A DNA stretch of 10,392 nt from an uncultured Faecalibacterium sp. (GCA_902463905.1 CABQHF010000059.1:1-10392), one strand, 5' to 3'; positions 1 through 6,466 are shown, numbered from the stretch's first letter. Numbers and translations are program-made. The notes: a model not told the origin generated them from the sequence alone.

Positions 1-1315
1 CGGGCATCCGGCTGGTTTCCAGCGCGCTCTTGCGGCGCACCAGCTCGCGGGCCTTCTTGGCGGCAGCGCGGGCGCGGGCAGCCTGGGTAGCCTTTTCAAA
101 GATGGCCTTGGCCACACCGGGGTTCTCTTCAAAGAACTCCATCAGCTTTGCATAGACCATGTTGGACACGAGGGTGCGGATCTCGGTGTTGCCCAGCTTT
201 GCCTTGGTCTGGCCCTCAAATTCGGCCTCCTGCAGCTTGACCGAGATGACGCAGATCAGACCCTCGCGCACGTCTGCGCCGGACAGGTTCTCGTCCTTGT
301 CCTTCAGCAGGCCGTGGCTGCGGCCGTAATCGTTGAACACGCGGGTCAGGCTGGACTTGAAGCCCTCTTCGTGGGTGCCGCCGTCCGGAGTGTTGACGTT
401 GTTGGCAAAGCTCAGCAGCAGCTCGTTGTAGCTGGAGTTGTACTGCAGGGCGATCTCTGCCATACCGCGGTCGGTCTGGCCCTTGAGGTAGATGACATTG
501 GGGTGCAGCACTTCCAGCTTGCGCTTCTCGCCCAGATAGGTGACGAAGCTCTTGATGCCGCCCTCATAGCACATGACCTCGGTGCGGTAGCAGGGCTCGC
601 CCTCCTTGCCGTCTTCCAGCACGGGGGTGTACAGCTCGCGCTCGTCGGTCAGGGTGATCTTGACACCGGCGTTCAGGAAGCTCTCTTCCCGCAGGCGCTT
701 TTCCAGCGTGTCGAAGTCGTACACGGTGGTATCCCGGAACATCTCCGGGTCCGGCTTGAAAGTGACGCGGGTGCCGGTGACCCCGTCGGCCACCGGTCCG
801 ATGCACTTCAGCGGGCCGTCCGGGTCGCCGCGGCGGAAGGTCTGCTCGTACTCGTGGCCGTCGCGTCGCACGTTGACCGTCAGCCACTCGGAACAGGCGT
901 TGACGACGGATGCGCCCACGCCGTGCAGGCCGCCGGCCACCTTGTAGCCGGAGTTCTCGCCGCCGAACTTGCCGCCGGCGTGCAGGATGGTGTAGACGAC
1001 GGTGACGGCGGGCAGGCCGGTGTCGGCCTGGATGTCCACGGGGATGCCGCGGCCGTTGTCGGTGACCTGGATGATGTTGTCCTTCAGGATCTTGACCTCG
1101 ATGTGGTCACAGTAACCGGCCAGTGCCTCGTCGATGGCGTTGTCCACGATCTCGTAGACCAGATGATGCAGGCCCCGCTCGCCGGTGGAGCCGATATACA
1201 TGCCGGGGCGCTTGCGCACGGCCTCCAGACCCTTCAGGACCTGGATCTCGCTGGCGTTATACTCGTGGTCGGTAGCGGTTTCGGCATTGGTGCTGGTGAT
1301 GATTTCTTCTGCCAT
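1..1315 (-). CDS. gyrB: DNA gyrase subunit B, N-terminal 438 residues (runs off the window edge)
   Basis: This is the ATPase subunit of DNA gyrase, which with GyrA introduces negative supercoils into DNA in the cytoplasm. Reading down the minus strand from ATG at 1315 gives 438 uninterrupted codons and no stop, so the 3' part lies outside the window. The GHKL ATPase fold is complete: EIVDNAIDEA at 55-64 (catalytic Glu55, Mg-binding Asn59), DNGRGIP at 86-92, the glycine-rich ATP lid GGLHGVG at 128-134, and the transducer QTK loop at 369-371 (Lys371). The visible part ends at RKSALETSRMP, just before the TOPRIM domain, so roughly a third of the usual ~640 residues is missing. A purine-rich ribosome binding site (AAAGGGAGAAAGGA) precedes the ATG. 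The 124-bp gap to remB holds a weak 6-bp hairpin (1381-1386/1396-1401) and no promoter I would call. ParE is the main alternative, but the origin context favours GyrB. Confidence 0.97.
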   Translation of the reverse strand, partial: MAEEIITSTNAETATDHEYNASEIQVLKGLEAVRKRPGMYIGSTGERGLHHLVYEIVDNAIDEALAGYCDHIEVKILKDNIIQVTDNGRGIPVDIQADTGLPAVTVVYTILHAGGKFGGENSGYKVAGGLHGVGASVVNACSEWLTVNVRRDGHEYEQTFRRGDPDGPLKCIGPVADGVTGTRVTFKPDPEMFRDTTVYDFDTLEKRLREESFLNAGVKITLTDERELYTPVLEDGKEGEPCYRTEVMCYEGGIKSFVTYLGEKRKLEVLHPNVIYLKGQTDRGMAEIALQYNSSYNELLLSFANNVNTPDGGTHEEGFKSSLTRVFNDYGRSHGLLKDKDENLSGADVREGLICVISVKLQEAEFEGQTKAKLGNTEIRTLVSNMVYAKLMEFFEENPGVAKAIFEKATQAARARAAAKKARELVRRKSALETSRMP

Positions 1316-1439
1316 TTCCTTTCTCCCTTTTTGTTTTTCGTGTAGATATCGTGTTGTTTCTCTATTCTGGAAACGCAGCGGCAGGCACTTTCCACGCCTG
1401 CAGGCTGCAGGGTTCTCGCAAGGGGCGGCTGCACAACGT

Positions 1440-1697
1440 TCACTCGATCATCTTTTCGGCGCGGCGGCGCAGCACGGCGCTGGACAGCTCCGAAAGGTAT
1501 ACCGTGTCCACCACGCCGCCGTCCGCCAGAACATAGCTCTGGGGCAGCTCATCCGAAAGGCTCACCACGGCCCCGTTCTTCTGGGCGTAGTTCAGAAATT
1601 CCCGCCCGCGGGGGGAGATGGTGGTGGTCTCCAGATTGAAGATGCCGATGATGTCACGGTCGTTCAGCACATAATCGCGTCCGAGATGAATATACAT
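1440..1697 (-). CDS. remB: DUF370 / RemB (YaaB) family small regulatory protein
   Basis: This 85-residue protein matches the DUF370 family by its opening MYIHLGRDYVLNDRDIIGIF, the central NLETTT segment and the closing LSSAVLRRRAEKM. In Bacillus subtilis the homologue RemB (YaaB) sits at this same place between recF and gyrB and is linked to extracellular-matrix gene regulation with the DNA-binding paralogue RemA. That role is family knowledge and may not hold in this organism. The length is close to the usual 80-90 residues. Start ATG at 1697 has a GAGGAAAA ribosome binding site about 6 nt upstream. It probably belongs to the dnaA-to-gyrB transcription direction, although 90-bp and 124-bp gaps on either side leave room for separate promoters. 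Confidence 0.9.
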   Translation of the reverse strand: MYIHLGRDYVLNDRDIIGIFNLETTTISPRGREFLNYAQKNGAVVSLSDELPQSYVLADGGVVDTVYLSELSSAVLRRRAEKMIE

Positions 1698-1786
1698 ACT
1701 GTATTTTCCTCGTGCAGTTCCGGTTGGATATTTCCGTATTTCATGCAGGTTTTATGCATCCATTTTCGCAACATTTCTGCATGCTG

Positions 1787-2908
1787 TCAGGCGCGGCTCA
1801 GCACGCCGCCGTTCATGCGGTATACCTCGCCGTCCGTCTTGAGGAAGGCGGTGTCATCGCAGCTGGTGACAAAGGTCTGCTTTTCCTTCATGCGGGTCAG
1901 CAGATACTGCTTGCGGCCCTCGTCCAGCTCGCTGAGCACATCGTCCAGCAGCAGCACGGGGTGTTCGCCGGTGATGCGGGCAGCAGCGGCCGCCTCGGCC
2001 ATCTTCAGGCTCAGCACCACGCTGCGCTGCTGTCCCTGGCTGGCAAACACACGGGCAGGCTGATCGTCCAGCAGCAGTTCCAGATCTTCCCGGTGCACGC
2101 CGCACAGGCTCTGCCCGGCCCGCAGCTCCTCGTTCTGGCGCTGCTTCAAAAGGTCGGCCAACCCGCCCGGCGCAAACTGGGCGGCATAACGGATGCTCAT
2201 GCGCTCCGCCCCGTGGGAAAGCTCCTGATAGTTGGCGCAGGCCAGCGGCCCCAGCAGGGCAAGGTAATCCCGCCGCCGCTGCTGCAGGACCTCGCCCTGC
2301 GCGGCCAGCTCCACATTCAGCACTTCCAGCAGAGCACATTTTTCCGCATAAGGGCGCTCCTGCCCGGTGGCAGAATGCCGCAGCAGCGCATTTTTCTGCT
2401 GCAGTACCCGGACGTAGCGGCGGTAAGTGGCCAGATACCCGGGGTACAGCTGGCACAACGCCGCATCCAGAAACCGGCGGCGGCCCTCCGGTGCGCCCTT
2501 GACCAGGCTCAGGTGTCCGGGGTCGAACACCACAGCGGGAAAGCTGCCGGCCAGACCGGCCGCCCGCTTGGGGGCAGCCCCGTTCACCGAGGCATAGCGG
2601 CCGGGGCGGGGTGCGTCCGGGGTGCCCACCGTGATGCGCACCCGGGCCGGGTCATCCGGCTCCTGATCTTCCTGCCGGGTGCGCTGGGTCACGGCTTCCA
2701 GCACCGCGAATGTCTCCCCGCGGCGCACAAGCTCGGCATCCTTGCCGCCCCGGAAGCTCTTGCCGCCGGTGAGCAGCCAGATGGCCTCCAGCAGATTGGT
2801 CTTGCCCTGACCGTTGTTGCCGCAGATGACCGTCAGCTCCCGGCCGGGTTCCAGCCGGGCCGACGCAATGTTGCGGTAATTCGTAACTTCCAGTGAAAGC
2901 AGCCGCAT
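1787..2908 (-). CDS. recF: DNA replication and repair protein RecF
   Basis: RecF is an SMC/ABC-like ATPase that, with RecO and RecR, helps load RecA onto gapped DNA at stalled forks. The 373-residue product has the usual family length. It carries the Walker A motif GNNGQGKT at 30-37, the ABC-type signature region SQGQQRSVVLSLKMAE from residue 290, and the Walker B/D-loop LLLDDVLSELD at 319-329. The start is well fixed: ATG at 2908 overlaps the yaaA stop by one base (TAATG on the minus strand) and only a weak purine stretch precedes it, so translation is probably coupled to yaaA. The stop (TGA) is at 1787-1789, followed by a 90-bp AT-richer spacer before remB. No lesions are seen. Confidence 0.97.
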   Translation of the reverse strand: MRLLSLEVTNYRNIASARLEPGRELTVICGNNGQGKTNLLEAIWLLTGGKSFRGGKDAELVRRGETFAVLEAVTQRTRQEDQEPDDPARVRITVGTPDAPRPGRYASVNGAAPKRAAGLAGSFPAVVFDPGHLSLVKGAPEGRRRFLDAALCQLYPGYLATYRRYVRVLQQKNALLRHSATGQERPYAEKCALLEVLNVELAAQGEVLQQRRRDYLALLGPLACANYQELSHGAERMSIRYAAQFAPGGLADLLKQRQNEELRAGQSLCGVHREDLELLLDDQPARVFASQGQQRSVVLSLKMAEAAAAARITGEHPVLLLDDVLSELDEGRKQYLLTRMKEKQTFVTSCDDTAFLKTDGEVYRMNGGVLSRA

Positions 2909-3123
2909 TACTGGCCCTGCCCGACTTCCACGGACTGGCCGTCCAGCTCGATCACGTCACCGGCACGGCACTTTTTGCCGCGCATGGTGCACACCTCGCC
3001 GTTCACCTTCACGGCACCGCCCTGCACCAGCTCCTTGGCTTCGCCGCCGGTCTCGCACAGGCCTGCATATTTCAGCAGGGCATCCAGCTTGATAAATTCC
3101 GTATGAATGAGAATTTTCTGCAT
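2908..3123 (-). CDS. yaaA: S4-domain RNA-binding protein YaaA
   Basis: This 71-residue protein is almost entirely an S4 RNA-binding domain: IKLDALLKYAGLCETGGEAK at 11-30, then GGAVKVNGEV at 35-44. The family lies between dnaN and recF in most Bacillota. Homologues are small S4 proteins thought to bind ribosomal RNA during ribosome assembly, with little direct characterisation. The reading frame is open further upstream, to 3189, but that part overlaps the end of dnaN. The ATG at 3123 gives the family-standard N-terminus MQKILIHTEFIKLD and has an AAGAAAGG ribosome binding site about 8 nt ahead of it. The gap to dnaN is 13 nt, and its stop shares one base with the recF start. Confidence 0.9.
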   Translation of the reverse strand: MQKILIHTEFIKLDALLKYAGLCETGGEAKELVQGGAVKVNGEVCTMRGKKCRAGDVIELDGQSVEVGQGQ

Positions 3124-3136
3124 AAAATCGCCTTTC

Positions 3137-4243
3137 TTAATCGTTCTTGAAGCGCACGGGCAGCACCAGATACAGGAAATCGCTGCCATCCACGGGCAGC
3201 ACCTTGACCGGGCTCAGGGGGCCGCTGATCTCCATGCGCACCTGTTCGGTGCGGGCGTTGCGCAGAGCGTCCAGCAGATAGCGGTTGTTGAAGCCGATCT
3301 CCACCTCGTCGCCCTCACACTGCGCGTTGAATTCATCCACCACGCGGCCCAGATTCGTCTGGCAGCGCACCACGACTTTCCCCTCGGTAAAGGTAATGCG
3401 GAGGGGATTTTTTAAACGCTCTGTAATAATCAGAGAGGCACGCTCGATGGTCTCGATGAACTCCTTGGTGTCAAGGGTCACCCGGGTACGGCTGCCGGCG
3501 GGGATCACGTTGTGATAGTTCAGGAACTCGCCCTCGATCAGGCGGCTCATGATGGTGTAACCGGCGGCCATAAACACCACATAGCGGCGGTTGGCACAGA
3601 TGTGCACCGGCTCTTCGTCGTCGTTGGGCAGCAGGTGGGCCACTTCGGTCATGGTCTTGCTGGGCACGATGATGCGGATGTCCTTCACGGCGGTGACCGG
3701 GCGCTCCACGATGGCCAGACGGTAGCCGTCCAGCGCCACGATGGTCAGCTTATCGGGTTCGATCTCGAACAGTTCGCCGGTGTGAGCCGGTTTTTTCTCG
3801 TCCTGACTCACGGCGTACAGGGTGCGGTCGATCATGTCCCGGAGCACGCCGGTGGGGATGGTCAGGGTCTCCTCGGCGCCGGTGTTGGGCAGGTCGGGGA
3901 AGTCGGTGGCGGCCATGGACTGGATTTCGAATTCCGCCACGCCGCTCTTGATGGTGGTCTTGCCGTTGTCGGCAGACAGGATGCTGATCTGACCGGCGGG
4001 CATCCGGCTGATCATGCTGCTGAGCAGTTTTGCATTCAGCACGATCTCGCCGGGCTCCTTGACGTTGGCCTCGATGGTGGTCACGATGCCCATTTCCAGG
4101 TCATAGCCGGTCAGGGTAAGTTGGAAACCTTCGGCTTTCAGCAGGATGCCTTCCAGCACCGGGATGGCTGACCGCATGGTGACGGCCTTGGAAACGCCGT
4201 CGATCGCTGCACTGAGAAGGGTTTTATCGCATACAATGTTCAA
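3137..4243 (-). CDS. dnaN: DNA polymerase III subunit beta (sliding clamp)
   Basis: DnaN forms the ring-shaped dimer that tethers the replicative polymerase to DNA and serves as a docking hub for repair proteins. The 368 residues span the usual three-domain clamp length. Recognisable family segments are LLSAAIDGVSKAVTMRSAIPVLEGI at 9-33 (split here as LLSAAIDGVSKAV and RSAIPVLEGI), DFPDLPN at 114-120, and the C-terminal LVLPVR at 359-364 near the peptide-binding pocket. The start codon is TTG (4243), not ATG. It is supported by an AAGGAG ribosome binding site at 4254-4259 with 10-nt spacing and by family alignment of the N-terminus, and there is no ATG nearby upstream in frame. It follows dnaA on the same strand after a 398-bp origin lobe and leads directly into yaaA. 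Confidence 0.97.
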   Translation of the reverse strand: MNIVCDKTLLSAAIDGVSKAVTMRSAIPVLEGILLKAEGFQLTLTGYDLEMGIVTTIEANVKEPGEIVLNAKLLSSMISRMPAGQISILSADNGKTTIKSGVAEFEIQSMAATDFPDLPNTGAEETLTIPTGVLRDMIDRTLYAVSQDEKKPAHTGELFEIEPDKLTIVALDGYRLAIVERPVTAVKDIRIIVPSKTMTEVAHLLPNDDEEPVHICANRRYVVFMAAGYTIMSRLIEGEFLNYHNVIPAGSRTRVTLDTKEFIETIERASLIITERLKNPLRITFTEGKVVVRCQTNLGRVVDEFNAQCEGDEVEIGFNNRYLLDALRNARTEQVRMEISGPLSPVKVLPVDGSDFLYLVLPVRFKND

Positions 4244-4259
4244 ACCAGAATCGCTCCTT
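4241..4259 (-). promoter_or_regulatory. Ribosome binding site and TTG start of dnaN
   Basis: On the minus strand a perfect AAGGAG (4254-4259) stands 10 nt ahead of TTG (4241-4243). It decides the start of dnaN, because no ATG or GTG lies close by in frame. TTG usually lowers initiation efficiency, and the strong AAGGAG may offset this. Confidence 0.8.
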
Positions 4260-4641
4260 TTTGTTCACCGGCCGTATTGTGGGTCTGTTCTTCAGAATTG
4301 CCTGCTGACCGGTTTATCTTATTGAACTTGTTGTAGTAACCGTAGTAGGGGGTGGGGAACTTGTGGAAAACTCGGAAAAGCCTTGTCGGAATGCGGGGGT
4401 TTTGGTTTCCACCGGATTGTGAATGGGTTGTGGAGGAATTGTGGAATCGTGAAGAGAAGTCTCGCTTTCCACAGCGGATGTGGAAAGAACAGGTTGAATG
4501 TTGAAAACTCGGTGGAAAGTGTGGAAAGGTTTGCGATTTTACCACAAGATATGGGTCTGTTTTCCCCATTTTGCCCCGGTTTTTCCCCATATTTTGGGGT
4601 GAGACCCTGAAATGAGTATGACTTTTACGTCAAAATCTGTC
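4244..4641. other. oriC lobe between dnaA and dnaN: DnaA-box cluster
   Basis: This 398-bp gene-free stretch is dense in DnaA-box-like nonamers, the initiator binding sites of bacterial origins. On the plus strand I see TGTGGAAAA (4362-4370), GTTTCCACC (4405-4413), TGTGGAGGA (4429-4437), TGTGGAATC (4440-4448), CTTTCCACA (4465-4473), TGTGGAAAG (4479-4487), TGTTGAAAA (4499-4507, weak), GGTGGAAAG (4511-4519) and TGTGGAAAG (4520-4528). Two TTTTCCCCA elements (4560-4568, 4581-4589) are more doubtful. Most sites face the same way, with CTTTCCACA at 4465 and GTTTCCACC at 4405 reversed. None matches TTATCCACA exactly. It corresponds in position to the downstream lobe of bipartite Bacillota origins. 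No convincing dnaN promoter was found here. Confidence 0.75.
4465..4487. repeat. Inverted pair of identical DnaA-box-like nonamers
   Basis: CTTTCCACA (4465-4473) and its exact reverse complement TGTGGAAAG (4479-4487) are separated by five bases (GCGGA). This gives a perfect 9-bp inverted repeat. Two head-on boxes at this distance could seat two DnaA protomers facing each other, which is inference. Confidence 0.7.
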
Positions 4642-5964
4642 TCAGGCCTTGACGTTTTTGATGATGTCGCTCACGGTCTCGCGCAGGTGCTGGTCGTTCT
4701 TCATGTCCCGTTCCATGGTCTTGAGGGAGTAGACGATGGTGGAGTGATCGCGGCCCGAGAATTCCCGGCCGATCTCTTCCATGCTCATGCCGGTGACCTC
4801 CCGCAGGATGTAGATGGCCACACGGCGGGCAGAGGCCACATTGGCGTTGCGCTTGGTGCCGCGGATGTCGGCAGGGGAGACGTTGAAGGTGCGGGACACC
4901 TCGCCGATGATCTTTTCGATGGTCACCGGTACGGGCTGGGTCTCGTTGAGGATGTCCTTGATGGCATTCTGTGCCACGCTGATCACCGGCTGGATGCCCT
5001 CCAGCATATAGTAGGCGTTCAGCTTCTTCACGGCACCCTCCAGCTGGCGGATGTTATTTTTCAGGTGATTGGCGATGAACTCGGCCACATCCTCCGGCAG
5101 ATCCAGATGCAAAAGCTCTGCCTTGCGCTTGACGATGGCCACACGGGTCTCAAAATCCGGCGGCTGCACATCGGCGGTCAGGCCCCACTCGAAGCGGGTG
5201 CGCAGGCGCTCTTCCAGGCTTTTGATCTCCTTGGCCGGGCGATCGGAAGCGATGACGATCTGCTTGTGGGCGTCGTGAAGGGAGTTGAAGGTGTGGAAGA
5301 ACTCTTCCTGGGTGGATTCCTTGCCGGCGATGAACTGGATATCGTCCACCAGCAGCAGGTCGGCCACGCGGTACTTCATGCGGAAGTCCTCGGTGCTGCC
5401 GGCGCGGATGGCGGCGATCAGCTCGTTGGTGAACTGCTCGCAGGTCACATACATGATGACGAAGTCGGGGTGGGTGCGTTTGATCTCGGTCTGGATGGCC
5501 GTCAGCAGATGGGTCTTGCCAAGGCCGGAGCCGCCGTAGATGAACAGCGGGTTGTAAGCGCCGGAAGGGTTGGCTGCCACAGCCTGCGCCGCAGCGAACG
5601 CAAACTGGTTGGACGGGCCCTTGATGAAGTTCTCGAAGGTGAACTCGTAGTTGCCCTGGGGCGAGGCGGGGTTCGCCTCGTACTGCTGGGCCAGCACCAC
5701 CTCGTGGGGCGGGGTGCTGGGCACCACCAGAGTGATGTCCACATCAAAGCCCAGCACGGTCTTGAAGGCCTCCTTCAGCAGGCCGAGGTAGCGGTCGGTG
5801 ACGATCTTGCAGATGAAGTCGTTGCGCACCGACAGGGTGATATGGCTGGAGTCCTCAAAGCTGATGGGCTCCAGGCCGTCGATGTAAAGATTATAGGTCG
5901 GCTCGGCCATCTGCGTTTTGCAGTACGCCTGGGCGGCCTCTAAAACGTCCTTGAAAGAATCCAT
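4642..5964 (-). CDS. dnaA: Chromosomal replication initiator protein DnaA
   Basis: DnaA is the AAA+ ATPase that binds origin boxes, melts the unwinding element and recruits the helicase. The 440-residue protein has an N-terminal protein-interaction domain (1-80), a short linker (about 85-103, a minimal domain II), the AAA+ core and the C-terminal DNA-binding domain. In the core are Walker A GGSGLGKT (144-151), Walker B LLLVDDIQ (203-210) and the box VII arginine-finger region RTRFEWG (255-261). The DnaA signature GRDHSTI lies at 404-410 in the helix-turn-helix region. ATG at 5964 has GGAG 10 nt upstream. A promoter candidate lies 50-80 bp ahead, and origin lobes with DnaA-box-like sites flank the gene, so autoregulation is plausible. 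The 3' end overlaps a 7-bp inverted repeat (4627-4633/4649-4655). Confidence 0.98.
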   Translation of the reverse strand: MDSFKDVLEAAQAYCKTQMAEPTYNLYIDGLEPISFEDSSHITLSVRNDFICKIVTDRYLGLLKEAFKTVLGFDVDITLVVPSTPPHEVVLAQQYEANPASPQGNYEFTFENFIKGPSNQFAFAAAQAVAANPSGAYNPLFIYGGSGLGKTHLLTAIQTEIKRTHPDFVIMYVTCEQFTNELIAAIRAGSTEDFRMKYRVADLLLVDDIQFIAGKESTQEEFFHTFNSLHDAHKQIVIASDRPAKEIKSLEERLRTRFEWGLTADVQPPDFETRVAIVKRKAELLHLDLPEDVAEFIANHLKNNIRQLEGAVKKLNAYYMLEGIQPVISVAQNAIKDILNETQPVPVTIEKIIGEVSRTFNVSPADIRGTKRNANVASARRVAIYILREVTGMSMEEIGREFSGRDHSTIVYSLKTMERDMKNDQHLRETVSDIIKNVKA

Positions 5965-6013
5965 AAAACATCCACTCCATTGAAGTTTTCAACAATGCTG
6001 CTGATACCAGGTT

Positions 6014-6042
6014 AGTATACCACAAAAATCTCTGTGCGTCTA
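6014..6042 (-). promoter_or_regulatory. Sigma-A-type promoter candidate for dnaA
   Basis: On the minus strand TAGACG (-35, 6037-6042) and TATACT (-10, 6014-6019) are 17 bp apart. A TGG immediately before the -10 forms an extended -10 element. The predicted start near 6007 would give a leader of about 43 nt before dnaA. A TGTGGTATA element overlaps the -10 and resembles half a DnaA box. Confidence 0.6.
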
Positions 6043-6124
6043 TATTTCTATAAGGTAATTTTATATACATAAAATAAGACCGCCCTGTGTTGGGTTTTTT
6101 GCGTTGTGGCGCGGCGGACCAAAA

Positions 6125-6142
6125 GCCACAATATCTTGTGGC
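6125..6142. repeat. 7-bp perfect inverted repeat in the origin lobe
   Basis: GCCACAA (6125-6131) and TTGTGGC (6136-6142) flank a TATC spacer. A third copy, TTGTGGC, is at 6104-6110. The shared CCACA core suggests low-affinity DnaA contacts. A hairpin or another regulator's operator is also possible. Confidence 0.5.
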
Positions 6143-6222
6143 AGACGAGTTTTCCACGGCAGAATGGTGAAAAAGTTGAAAATCTTTTCACAAAAAAGTT
6201 TGCAGGAAAGCGAAAAAAATGC

Positions 6223-6252
6223 TTGACAGAACGCCATACTGTGCGATATACT
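6223..6252 (+). promoter_or_regulatory. Sigma-A promoter for rpmH
   Basis: There is a perfect TTGACA -35 (6223-6228) and a 5/6 TATACT -10 (6247-6252) with an 18-bp spacer. Transcription would start near 6259, leaving a leader of about 70 nt that holds the alternative hairpins described at 6269-6308. This is the best promoter in the window and fits a highly expressed ribosomal protein gene. Confidence 0.8.
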
Positions 6253-6268
6253 GTTGAATTGCAAGCCT

Positions 6269-6308
6269 GTCCCCATTTTGGGACCAGAAATACCCCATCA
6301 CCGGGGAC
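6269..6308 (+). promoter_or_regulatory. Structured rpmH leader with two mutually exclusive folds
   Basis: GTCCC (6269-6273) can pair with GGGAC (6280-6284), and CCCC (6293-6296) with GGGG (6303-6306), as two small hairpins. Alternatively GTCCCC (6269-6274) can pair with GGGGAC (6303-6308), with TGGG (6279-6282) pairing CCCA (6294-6297) inside. A T5 run follows at about 6312, just before the GGAGG ribosome binding site. A regulatory switch is inference; no known leader family was recognised. Confidence 0.35.
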
Positions 6309-6331
6309 GAGTTTTTACGGAGGATACAACC

Positions 6332-6466
6332 ATGAAGAGAACTTTTCAGCCCAAGAAGCGTCAGCGCAAGGAAGTTCATGGCTTTCTGACCCGCATGAGC
6401 ACCAAGAACGGCCGCAAGGTCATCAATGCTCGCCGTGCTAAGGGCCGCAAGAGCCTGACTGTCTGA
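6332..6466 (+). CDS. rpmH: 50S ribosomal protein L34
   Basis: L34 is a small, very basic protein of the large ribosomal subunit. The 44-residue product begins MKRTFQPKKRQRKEVHGFLTR (given here as MKRTFQPKKRQR then KEVHGFLTR) and ends RRAKGRKSLTV, which is diagnostic for the family at its standard length. ATG at 6332 has a strong GGAGG ribosome binding site with about 9-nt spacing. It has its own sigma-A promoter (6223-6252) and a structured leader. Two terminators follow within about 120 bp of its stop, so it appears largely monocistronic here, although rpmH and rnpA are usually co-transcribed in bacteria. Confidence 0.97.
   Translation: MKRTFQPKKRQRKEVHGFLTRMSTKNGRKVINARRAKGRKSLTV

Larger units (their letters stand above)
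5965..6331. other. oriC lobe between dnaA and rpmH, with candidate unwinding element
   Basis: This 367-bp gene-free stretch separates the two divergent transcription arms, so genes on both sides run with replication if forks start here. It contains an AT-rich tract, 6041-6077 (33 of 37 bases A/T), which stands out in this GC-rich sequence and is the best candidate DNA unwinding element. DnaA-box-like sites are TTTTCCACG (6150-6158) and TTTTCAACA (5986-5994). Three copies of the heptamer TTGTGGC/GCCACAA (6104-6110, 6125-6131, 6136-6142) share the CCACA core. A promoter for dnaA faces left and one for rpmH faces right. A second A-rich patch lies at about 6171-6220. Which lobe is melted cannot be decided from sequence alone. 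Confidence 0.75.

Noticed and set aside
314..1345. 343-codon plus-strand open frame opposite gyrB
   Set aside because: It is antisense to a complete GHKL ATPase domain, its composition (Val/Gly/His/Leu-rich) is typical of a high-GC shadow frame, and no domain was recognised.
1381..1401. GCAGGC/GCCTGC hairpin between remB and gyrB as a terminator
   Set aside because: The stem is 6 bp with a 9-nt loop and no T-run on the minus strand, so not enough to call.
1712..2896. 394-codon plus-strand open frame opposite recF
   Set aside because: It is a mirror of recF codons with no recognisable fold; recF has intact Walker motifs.
4240..4590. 116-codon minus-strand frame across the dnaA-dnaN gap
   Set aside because: Its residues are translations of repeated DnaA-box-like DNA, with no protein features; the region is an origin lobe.
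4612..5943. 443-codon plus-strand open frame opposite dnaA
   Set aside because: It is longer than dnaA itself but is rich in Gly, Val, His and Leu as expected of an antisense frame; dnaA has all AAA+ and DNA-binding motifs.
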